5,196 bases of DNA from Balneolales bacterium (GTDB taxonomy: Bacteria; Bacteroidota; Rhodothermia; Balneolales; HLUCCA01): contig JAIUMT010000251.1 of the NCBI GenBank assembly GCA_022565415.1, positions 1-5,196 on the forward strand. Reading direction: 5' to 3'. A program made the translations under genes and the position numbers. Of this stretch, positions 1 through 5,196 are shown in pieces; the stretch's first letter is position 1; each line of letters opens with the position of its first letter. The notes beneath the pieces are model-generated. The model was not told the DNA's origin. It saw only the letters and a program-made list of their open reading frames with translations, and did no database searches.

Positions 1-527
1 AGTCCGTCGATTAAATGCTCGAGCGGCGAAATAAAACGAACGGGGAAGTTCTTGATAAACTTCTGGAAAATCGGCAACTCATGATACACTTTGGCCAGTT
101 TGTGTAAATACCCCACTCCTGCCGGACTCTCCGCATTCAGCTCCACGAACTTGAACGAGTCTCGCGTAAGAAACGCATCCAGACGGGAGGTTGCCGATAA
201 TCGAATGATATTCGTTGGAATCGCACAAAGTTCGATTTCTTCCGGAGTTAATCCGAGTTCATCAACGGCTTCCTCCGTGTTAAAATGAGCAGCGGCAATT
301 TTCAAGATGGCCTGTCGCAACAAATACACAACTTCGTGAATTTTGTTATGCGAAGATTCCGTTAAAAAAGCCGGACGCAAGCTATATGTGAGAGGTCGGT
401 CACCGAAAAGCAACCGCCTGTCGCGCTGCATAGCCACAAACTGATCGAGCTGAGCCTCCGCAGAAGAAAGGTCTTCCTCAATCAGGTTATGATATGCCTG
501 AATTACGGGTTGGATGTTACCCTGCAT
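1..527 (-). CDS. Putative circularly permuted ATP-grasp protein, N-terminal part (runs off left edge)
   Basis: This is an open frame of 175 complete codons starting MQGNIQPVIQAYHNLIEEDL and continuing past the left edge, so the C-terminal part is missing. The first ~100 residues look mostly helical. A two-strand segment at about residues 115-140 contains FKFVELNAESPAGVGY (125-140). Its E-x-N (E129, N131) followed by P-x-G-x-x-Y (P135, G137, Y140) resembles the E-x-N...P-S-G-x-S-Y motif of circularly permuted ATP-grasp proteins and the E-x-N-x-x-x-P segment of glutathionylspermidine-synthase-like enzymes. In those families a metal-binding motif sits ahead of the nucleotide-binding part. The family call is from memory of these motifs and is tentative, because the rest of the catalytic domain lies outside the window. 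The ATG lies inside the last codons of the upstream ATP-grasp gene (11-nt overlap, different frame), which suggests translational coupling. No clear Shine-Dalgarno is seen. The substrate is unknown. Confidence 0.72.
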   Translation of the reverse strand, partial: MQGNIQPVIQAYHNLIEEDLSSAEAQLDQFVAMQRDRRLLFGDRPLTYSLRPAFLTESSHNKIHEVVYLLRQAILKIAAAHFNTEEAVDELGLTPEEIELCAIPTNIIRLSATSRLDAFLTRDSFKFVELNAESPAGVGYLHKLAKVYHELPIFQKFIKNFPVRFISPLEHLIDG

Positions 528-1464
528 TTTTACCCAAAGCTCGGTTAAGGTCGAAATCAGGATATACGGTTCGTTTTTCAAGAGCCTTAGCAACAGCGAA
601 CTTAGCCGTTGACTTCACCACCCAGTCGAAGTTTTCCTTTCCAACACTGTTGAAATCGGCATCCGGTGCCGGATTCATAAAATCAATGGCATATGGAACG
701 CCATCTCGTACGGCAAATTCGACCGTATTCATGTCGTATCCCAACGTGTTGCATAGGGCCAGTACATCTTTAGTTATTTTCTTCTTTAGCTTGGGCGGCA
801 CGGCCTCATCGCGAACCGATGAGTAACGCAGTTGGTGCTCCGCTTTCGGATTATACGGCATCACGTGAACATCCTTACGACCAATGCAATAACAACGATA
901 GTATGCTTCGAAATCGATGTCTTCCTGAAGCATCATGCAATCGGTGCCACTATCATCATAGGCCTTAAAAAACTCGAGAGCCGACCGAACCTTCGATACA
1001 CCTCGCCATCCGCCGCCATCATGTGGTTTCAGGTAGGCCGGGAAGCCAATGTACTCGAATACACTTTCCCAGTCGATTGGATACTTGAGATTGCGAAAAG
1101 AATTAGATTTAGTATTAGGCGGATGATCTTTATGAGGCAAAATTGCGGTACGAGGCACTGCTACACCCGCTTTTTCAGCAATAAGGTTGTCAATAAACTT
1201 GTCGTCGGCGCTCCACCAAAAAGGATTGTTAATCACATAAGTCCCCTTCATAGAAGCCCATTTCAGGTACGACCGATAAAATGACACTTCGTGCGATATT
1301 CGATCAATGATAACGTCATATTCTGGATCACCATCCATGCGAACCGTGTCTATAGACACAAACGAGGCGGTTACTTTCTTATTGGCATAGTCGGCATTAA
1401 TGTGATCGATAAGAGCTTCCGGGAATGACGATTCCATTCCTCTGAGGATTCCAATTTTTTTCAT
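517..1464 (-). CDS. RimK-like ATP-grasp ligase, substrate unknown
   Basis: A 315-residue protein with the layout of a single-domain RimK/glutathione-synthetase-like ATP-grasp enzyme. Such enzymes activate a carboxylate as an acyl-phosphate with ATP and join it to an amine or thiol. The N-terminal pre-ATP-grasp Rossmann-like part (1-90) ends in INNPFWWSADDKF (78-90), which matches the N-P-x-x...D-K segment of the family. Next comes the ATP-binding lysine in FPAYLKPHDGGGWRGV (141-156, K146) with its glycine-rich loop (G150-G152, G155). The hinge is MLQEDID (178-184, E181). The metal site is VEFAVRDGVPYAIDFMNPAPD (E249, D261, N264). All expected catalytic positions are present, so it should be active. 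A polar loop (about 111-127) between the two lobes is probably disordered. It lies 39 nt after the esterase gene, in the same frame, and overlaps the next gene by 11 nt. The start is ATG at 1464. GGAG is present but about 16 nt away, so initiation may rely on coupling. The fold call is strong; the substrate cannot be named. Confidence 0.88.
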   Translation of the reverse strand: MKKIGILRGMESSFPEALIDHINADYANKKVTASFVSIDTVRMDGDPEYDVIIDRISHEVSFYRSYLKWASMKGTYVINNPFWWSADDKFIDNLIAEKAGVAVPRTAILPHKDHPPNTKSNSFRNLKYPIDWESVFEYIGFPAYLKPHDGGGWRGVSKVRSALEFFKAYDDSGTDCMMLQEDIDFEAYYRCYCIGRKDVHVMPYNPKAEHQLRYSSVRDEAVPPKLKKKITKDVLALCNTLGYDMNTVEFAVRDGVPYAIDFMNPAPDADFNSVGKENFDWVVKSTAKFAVAKALEKRTVYPDFDLNRALGKNAG

Positions 1465-1503
1465 ATAAGGTTTGTTATGACTCCGATTTCCTGTTGAATT
1501 CTG

Positions 1504-2217
1504 CTAAACAATATGTTTTCTGATCATGTCTCTCCACCAGGGCCAGTCGTGCTTGGTCTGATTGCCCCAGATATCAAGCATATTTGGTATAGATTTGGCG
1601 TTTAACTTATTACTAATTTTGATACCTGCATCCAGACACATATCCCACTCGCCGGTTACAATACGAATGTCCAATCTTCGTAGAGCCTCGAGATGTCGGG
1701 CATTGTTCAAATTAGGGATAAAGTCGATCGGATTATTGAAATAGACGTTATCGTCGTAAAAACCATCCATAAATCCGCGGATATCATACTTCCCGCTCAT
1801 GGCAATCAGTTTGGCAAAACGTCCTGGATATTTCATGGCAACATTCAGAGCGTGATATGCTCCAAAACTGGCCCCTGTGCTAATAATTGACCGGTTTTCA
1901 TTTCGAGAATGAATGAACGGAATGACTTCATCATTGATATAGCTGTCGTATTGGCGATGCCTCACAATTCGCACATACGGACTCGCATTGCTATTGTAGA
2001 AACTCTCCTTATCGACAGAGTCTACGCAGAAAACCTGATTGTATCCTTGTTCTATCTGATGTGATATGGAATCAATCATGTTGAAGTCTTCCCACTCATG
2101 AAAACGCCCCATACTAGACGGAAAGACGAGTAAAGGAGCCCCTCCAAATCCGAAAACGAGCATTTCCATGTCCCTGCCCAAACTTGGGCTCCACCATTTT
2201 ATGTATTCCCGATGCAT
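1504..2217 (-). CDS. Putative alpha/beta-hydrolase esterase (COG4947-like)
   Basis: A 237-residue alpha/beta-hydrolase of the small PHB-depolymerase/esterase-like type. After the strand PLLVFPSSMG (28-37), which probably carries the oxyanion-hole region, comes the nucleophile elbow TGASFGAYHAL (114-124). This is a standard G-x-S-x-G with S117. The acid is most likely D192 in VTGEWDMCLD (187-196), and the histidine is H223 in KHDWPWWRDM (222-231). The catalytic triad is therefore complete. There is no signal peptide or membrane segment, so it should be cytoplasmic. The N-terminal MHREYIKWWSPSLGRDMEM fits the family's usual beginning, in which the first strands carry an ester-like core, and supports the ATG at 2217. 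An AAGGG lies about 9 nt upstream as a moderate ribosome-binding site. It is 46 nt after glgC and 39 nt before the ATP-grasp gene. The natural substrate is unknown. Its company suggests a hydrolytic step on an ester, amide or thioester made by the neighbouring ligases, which is inference. Confidence 0.85.
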   Translation of the reverse strand: MHREYIKWWSPSLGRDMEMLVFGFGGAPLLVFPSSMGRFHEWEDFNMIDSISHQIEQGYNQVFCVDSVDKESFYNSNASPYVRIVRHRQYDSYINDEVIPFIHSRNENRSIISTGASFGAYHALNVAMKYPGRFAKLIAMSGKYDIRGFMDGFYDDNVYFNNPIDFIPNLNNARHLEALRRLDIRIVTGEWDMCLDAGIKISNKLNAKSIPNMLDIWGNQTKHDWPWWRDMIRKHIV

Positions 2218-2263
2218 AGTGCCAGACCCTTATTTAGGAGAATTATTACTGATTTCCGACATG

Positions 2264-3532
2264 TTAAATGACCGTTCCATCTTTTATGATGCTGCCCTTC
2301 GTTATTACTACAATTCCATCGACAATAGAATATTCATCATAATGTGCGTCTTCAAGGTGATCTCCGCCATTAATTCGAACATCGTCTCCAATTCTGGCAT
2401 TTTTATCTACAATGTCATTGTTGATGTAGCAACGCTGACCAATCCCGACTGGAGGAACACCATTCGTAGGTTTTAGCTGATCTAAAGATGGGTAATAATC
2501 GTTACCCATGATGATTGAATTTGCTATTGTTGTTCCTTTTCCAATTCGGGATCTGATTCCAATAACTGCGCGTTCAATTCGACTTGCTTCGATAATACCA
2601 CCCTCAGCTACTATTGTTTTTTCTAGTGTAGTACCAGATAGTTTGGAGGCTGGAAGAAGTCGCGCACGAGTGAATATTTGCTTGTTTTCGTTGTAAAGAT
2701 CGAATTTTGGCAACTCGTAGGTAAGTTCAATATTCGCCTCAAAAAAGGATTTAATAGTACCGATATCTGTCCAGTAGCCGTCGTATAAATGGCTCTTAAC
2801 CTTATATTGACTTAAAGCTTCTGGAATAATTTCTTTACCGAAGTCTTTAGCGTCTTGGTACTTACTAAACAAGTCTTTCATCACCTGACGGTTGAAAATA
2901 TAGATCCCCATAGAGGCGAGGTATTGCCGTCCTTGTGCCTTTAGTTCATCAGGAACCTCAGATACCCAGTCTTTGAGTTTCGATTTATCTGGCTTCTCAA
3001 TGAAAGAAGGGATGGTTCCATCGGAGTCAGTTTTCAAAATACCGAAACCTGTGGCGTCATCTGCGTCTACAGGAATGGTTCCTATTGTAATATCGGCCCC
3101 ATCCGCAATATGCTTCTCCATCATTTTTTTATAATCCATCTGATAGAGCTGATCGCCAGACAAAATGAGAACATACTCGTAGCTGTTATTCTCCATGTGG
3201 TGCATCGACTGCCGAACGGCATCTGCCGTACCTTGATACCACAACTGCGAACTTGGAGTCTGTTCGGCGGCCAGAATATCTACAAAACCTTTTCGATTGA
3301 ATGAAGCAAAGTGATAGGTATTCTTGATGTGCCGATTAAGTGAGGCAGAGTTAAACTGCGTTAAAACGTAAATCTGGCGTACATCCGAATGAAGACAGTT
3401 TGATATGGGGATGTCGACGAGGCGGTATTTTCCACCGATTGGTACAGCTGGTTTAGAACGACTTTTGGTAAGTGGATAAAGTCGTGAGCCTTGTCCGCCT
3501 CCTAAGATTACTGCGATTGTTGAATCCATCAT
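2264..3532 (-). CDS. glgC: Glucose-1-phosphate adenylyltransferase (ADP-glucose pyrophosphorylase)
   Basis: This 422-residue protein makes ADP-glucose and PPi from ATP and glucose-1-phosphate, the committed step of bacterial glycogen synthesis. The catalytic nucleotidyltransferase domain starts with VILGGGQGSRLYPLT (8-22) and SKPAVPIGGKYRLVDIPISN (26-45). It then has WYQGTADAVRQ (98-108), the metal aspartate in LSGDQLY (D127), the glucose-1-phosphate lysine in FIEKP (K180), SMGIYIFN (207-214) and YWTDIGTI (253-260, D256). From about residue 300 to the end there is a left-handed beta-helix of hexapeptide-like repeats ending in GIVVITKGSIIKDGTVI. The N-terminal lysine that binds fructose-1,6-bisphosphate in the E. 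coli enzyme (K39) aligns with S24. The C-terminal end looks like the plant/cyanobacterial subunits, with K412 at the position of their activator lysine. The length is normal for the family. The first of two adjacent ATGs follows an AAGGAG site that overlaps the glgA stop codon; the second ATG (3529) is also possible. Confidence 0.97.
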   Translation of the reverse strand: MMDSTIAVILGGGQGSRLYPLTKSRSKPAVPIGGKYRLVDIPISNCLHSDVRQIYVLTQFNSASLNRHIKNTYHFASFNRKGFVDILAAEQTPSSQLWYQGTADAVRQSMHHMENNSYEYVLILSGDQLYQMDYKKMMEKHIADGADITIGTIPVDADDATGFGILKTDSDGTIPSFIEKPDKSKLKDWVSEVPDELKAQGRQYLASMGIYIFNRQVMKDLFSKYQDAKDFGKEIIPEALSQYKVKSHLYDGYWTDIGTIKSFFEANIELTYELPKFDLYNENKQIFTRARLLPASKLSGTTLEKTIVAEGGIIEASRIERAVIGIRSRIGKGTTIANSIIMGNDYYPSLDQLKPTNGVPPVGIGQRCYINNDIVDKNARIGDDVRINGGDHLEDAHYDEYSIVDGIVVITKGSIIKDGTVI

Positions 3533-3541
3533 AATGCGGTG

Positions 3542-3547
3542 CTCCTT
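3542..3547 (-). promoter_or_regulatory. Strong Shine-Dalgarno for glgC overlapping the glgA stop
   Basis: On the minus strand the glgA stop is part of TAAGGAG, followed by CACCGCATT and then ATGATG. AAGGAG lies 9 nt before the first ATG and 12 nt before the second, which favours the first. It is the best ribosome-binding site in the window. Ribosomes finishing glgA would cover it, so glgA and glgC are probably translationally linked. Confidence 0.8.
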
Positions 3548-4985
3548 ATTTGAATGTTAATTTTTTATACAAATCTATGTAAGTGTCTGCTGATTTATAC
3601 CATGAAAAATCAAGCGAAATAGCTTTCTTTTGTAGACTCAGAAGCGTTTTTTCTTTTTGATACAGCGAAACTGCTCTATCGAGTGCTTTGAGTAAACTTT
3701 CTGCGTTGAAATCGTCGAAACGAATGCCATAGCCCTCTTTTTCGTCCATATCAACGATTGTATCGCGTAAGCCGCCAATTGCCCTTACAATGGGGATTGT
3801 GCCGTACCGTAGGGCGTACATTTGGTTCAAACCACAAGGCTCAACCCGAGATGGCATCAGCAAGAAATCTGATCCGGCATAAATTTGGTGTGCTAGCTTT
3901 TCATTGTATTGTAAAGATGCGTCGAAATATCCCAAATACTGGCGACTCATTTCCCGGAAACGATAATGCAGGTCCTGATCTCCTGTGCCCAAAATTACAA
4001 AATTTGCCTGGTGACCTGCCCCGAGGAATGCCTCAATGACTTCTGGCAATAGATCGGCCCCCTTTTCTTTTACTAGTCGGCCAATAAATGCAAATGTTGG
4101 TCGGTCGGGATCTAAGTTAAACTGGTTGCAGAGGTCTATCTTGTTGAGTTTTTTCCCTTTTTTGAGGTTTTTCGAACTGAAATTGGTTGATATGAGCGGA
4201 TCGGTCTCCGGATTCCATACATCCGAATCTATACCATTCAAAATCCCCTGCGACTTTTCAGATTCGGCCTGGATGAGTGGTTCGAGTCCGGCACTGTTGT
4301 ATTTCAACTCTTCCATGTACGATTGGGAAACCGTGCTAACAGCCCAACTGGTTCGAATACCTGAGCTAAGTGCGTTCAGTTTACCCGACCATTCGAGTAA
4401 TCCGGCACGGTCTGGATGAAAATAGGGTAACAAAAATCGTTTGCCCATATCGTACCAACCATGATATTCTCCGTTATGAATAGTTAGCAATGTCGGGATG
4501 CCGATTAATTCCTCGTAATCGGGGCACGAGGTCATCATAAAGGGTATTAACGCCGTATGATGATCGTGACAGTGAATTAAATCGGGCTTCTTTGCGAAAG
4601 TGCTTATCCAGTCGAGTACGGCGACCTGAAACGATATATAACGTTCGAACTCATCCCAATAGCCATAACCAGAACTAGGATCGATATAAATGCCTGATCG
4701 GTCGAATCTGTCGGGTATAGAAACTACGTAAAGTGGAAATCCTAATATGTCGTCTTGTTCTTTAAATACTTTGAAAGAGAACCAGTGTGGACCAATATGA
4801 GCTTTAGCCGCGTGTACGAGTTCGAAGTTGTTGGTTTGAATCCAGGGAACATCGTAGGCTGGCATTACAACCCAACTAGTAACGCCCTTCGCGTTCTGAT
4901 ATTTAGGCAGGGATCCGACAACGTCTCCAAGCCCCCCCGCTTTTGCCACCGGATAGCACTCGGCGCTAGTGTGAATTACGTGCAT
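3546..4985 (-). CDS. glgA: Glycogen synthase, ADP-glucose type (GT5)
   Basis: A 479-residue glycosyltransferase family 5 enzyme that transfers glucose from ADP-glucose to the non-reducing end of an alpha-1,4-glucan. The N-terminal Rossmann domain opens with MHVIHTSAECYPVAKAGGLG (1-20); the K-x-G-G-L-G-D loop (K15-D21) is the ADP-glucose signature. IHCHDHHTALIPF (137-149) holds the conserved D141 and H143, and LTIHNGEYHGW (167-177) follows. The C-terminal GT-B domain has FIGRLVKEKG (300-309; R303 and K308 contact the phosphates) and MPSRVEPCGLNQMYALRYGT (377-396), in which E382 is the conserved glutamate, followed by GGLRDT. The length and all key residues are normal for the family, and the ATG is placed exactly where the family starts. 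No strong Shine-Dalgarno precedes it; the upstream stretch is A/T-rich, as is common in Bacteroidota. It is the first gene of the minus-strand array, and glgC follows after 13 nt. Confidence 0.97.
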   Translation of the reverse strand: MHVIHTSAECYPVAKAGGLGDVVGSLPKYQNAKGVTSWVVMPAYDVPWIQTNNFELVHAAKAHIGPHWFSFKVFKEQDDILGFPLYVVSIPDRFDRSGIYIDPSSGYGYWDEFERYISFQVAVLDWISTFAKKPDLIHCHDHHTALIPFMMTSCPDYEELIGIPTLLTIHNGEYHGWYDMGKRFLLPYFHPDRAGLLEWSGKLNALSSGIRTSWAVSTVSQSYMEELKYNSAGLEPLIQAESEKSQGILNGIDSDVWNPETDPLISTNFSSKNLKKGKKLNKIDLCNQFNLDPDRPTFAFIGRLVKEKGADLLPEVIEAFLGAGHQANFVILGTGDQDLHYRFREMSRQYLGYFDASLQYNEKLAHQIYAGSDFLLMPSRVEPCGLNQMYALRYGTIPIVRAIGGLRDTIVDMDEKEGYGIRFDDFNAESLLKALDRAVSLYQKEKTLLSLQKKAISLDFSWYKSADTYIDLYKKLTFK

Positions 4986-5155
4986 ATTGCTTGTTAATTA
5001 GAAAATAATGTTAGTTTCAAAGTAGTCAGAATGACCGAAATCCTCAAAAAATCATTTATAAATTCTTCTTAATGCTTGAAATTAGACGAGATTTTCGACA
5101 ACTCATTGATAGTACTACCGTATCATAGCCAAAACCTTAACCTAACTCAAAACTT
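4986..5155. other. Divergent intergenic region between glgA and an ABC-transporter gene
   Basis: This 170-nt A/T-rich gap separates two outward-facing genes and must hold the start signals for both. A promoter candidate for glgA is described separately. I found no convincing -10/-35 pair for the plus-strand gene. A TCGACA at 5095-5100 and a TATCAT at 5121-5126 exist, but the 20-nt spacing is too long for a standard sigma-70 promoter. There is no terminator-like GC hairpin with a T tract, as expected between divergent genes. Confidence 0.7.
5018..5051 (-). promoter_or_regulatory. Candidate Bacteroidota-type promoter of the glgA operon
   Basis: On the minus strand, TTTTTTG (its TTG at 5047-5045) is followed by 20 nt and TACTTTG (5024-5018). 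The known primary-sigma promoter of Bacteroidota has a -33 TTG and a -7 TAnnTTTG about 19-21 nt apart. The -7 element here is one T short of that consensus. It would start transcription near 5010, about 25 nt before the glgA ATG, which is a plausible leader. The call rests on pattern match and position only. Confidence 0.45.
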
Positions 5156-5196
5156 ATGTCAATGATTCAGGTTCAAAATGTGAGTAAAACATTTGG
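5156..5196 (+). CDS. ABC transporter ATP-binding protein, first codons only
   Basis: Only 13 codons plus two bases are inside the window: MSMIQVQNVSKTFG, where the last G is read from a partial codon. The pattern I-x-V-x-N-V-S-K-x-F-G is the usual first strand of ABC ATPases, directly before the Walker A segment, and is especially common in NatA/CcmA-type exporters. The start may be the ATG at 5156 or the one at 5162; the second gives the more typical MIQVQNVSKTFG beginning. The gene runs off the right edge, so the transported substrate and partner permease cannot be told. It is divergent from glgA, so it is probably unrelated to glycogen synthesis. Confidence 0.75.
   Translation, partial: MSMIQVQNVSKTF

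Noticed and set aside
91..288. Plus-strand 65-codon frame near the left edge
   Set aside because: It is antisense to the well-formed minus-strand protein that carries the E-x-N motif.
494..826. Open frame of 110 codons on the plus strand
   Set aside because: It is antisense to the ATP-grasp gene and the start of the left-most gene, with no recognisable motif and no ribosome-binding site.
832..1284. Open frame of 150 codons on the plus strand
   Set aside because: It lies wholly opposite the ATP-grasp gene, whose motifs are clear. Its translation has no recognisable domain and looks like antisense composition.
1465..1503. A frameshifted or broken fused gene at the esterase/ATP-grasp junction
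   Set aside because: Both proteins have complete, family-like ends (the esterase stops soon after its catalytic histidine, the ligase begins with a normal first strand), so a native two-gene arrangement explains the sequence.
2218..2263. Possible terminator or internal promoter between glgC and the esterase gene
   Set aside because: No GC-rich hairpin with a T tract, and no TTG/TAnnTTTG pair at the right spacing, was seen in this 46-nt gap.
2168..2476. Plus-strand frame with hydrophobic-looking residues that might suggest a membrane peptide
   Set aside because: It mirrors the hexapeptide-rich, valine/isoleucine-rich end of glgC on the other strand; no start signal supports it.
4036..4419. 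Plus-strand 127-codon frame
   Set aside because: It is antisense to the conserved middle of glgA, with no known motif.
5095..5126. TCGACA and TATCAT as a sigma-70 promoter for the ABC gene
   Set aside because: The 20-nt spacing between the boxes is outside the usual 16-18 nt, and both boxes are imperfect.

Overview
The window looks like a piece of a chromosome of moderate GC content (mid-40s % by eye). The likely source is the Bacteroidota / Rhodothermota-Balneolota side of the tree. Evidence is one Bacteroidota-style promoter candidate (TTG, 20 nt, TACTTTG) upstream of glgA, the scarcity of strong Shine-Dalgarno sites, and the general look of the proteins. The taxonomic guess is weak.

Layout: almost everything is on the minus strand and reads right to left as one tight, probably co-transcribed array. 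The order is glgA (glycogen synthase, 4985-3546), glgC (glucose-1-phosphate adenylyltransferase, 3532-2264), a small alpha/beta-hydrolase esterase (2217-1504), a RimK-like ATP-grasp ligase (1464-517), and the N-terminal 175 codons of a further protein (from 527, running off the left edge). That last protein carries an E-x-N...P-x-G-x-x-Y motif suggestive of a circularly permuted ATP-grasp enzyme. The gaps are 13, 46 and 39 nt, followed by an 11-nt overlap. A 170-nt divergent intergenic region (4986-5155) holds the likely operon promoter. At its right end the first codons of a plus-strand ABC-transporter ATPase begin (5156 onward).

How the genes may work together: GlgC makes ADP-glucose from glucose-1-phosphate and ATP, and GlgA polymerises it into alpha-1,4-glucan. 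The three downstream genes form an uncharacterised module of hydrolase, ATP-grasp ligase and putative permuted ATP-grasp protein. Known ATP-grasp ligases of these types join carboxylates to amines or thiols. The module could therefore make or modify a small amide or peptide, or a protein tail, with the hydrolase trimming or releasing the product. Its placement behind glgA-glgC is the most unusual thing here. Whether it has any functional link to glycogen is unknown. No RNA genes, CRISPR arrays, insertion sequences or convincing terminators were seen.
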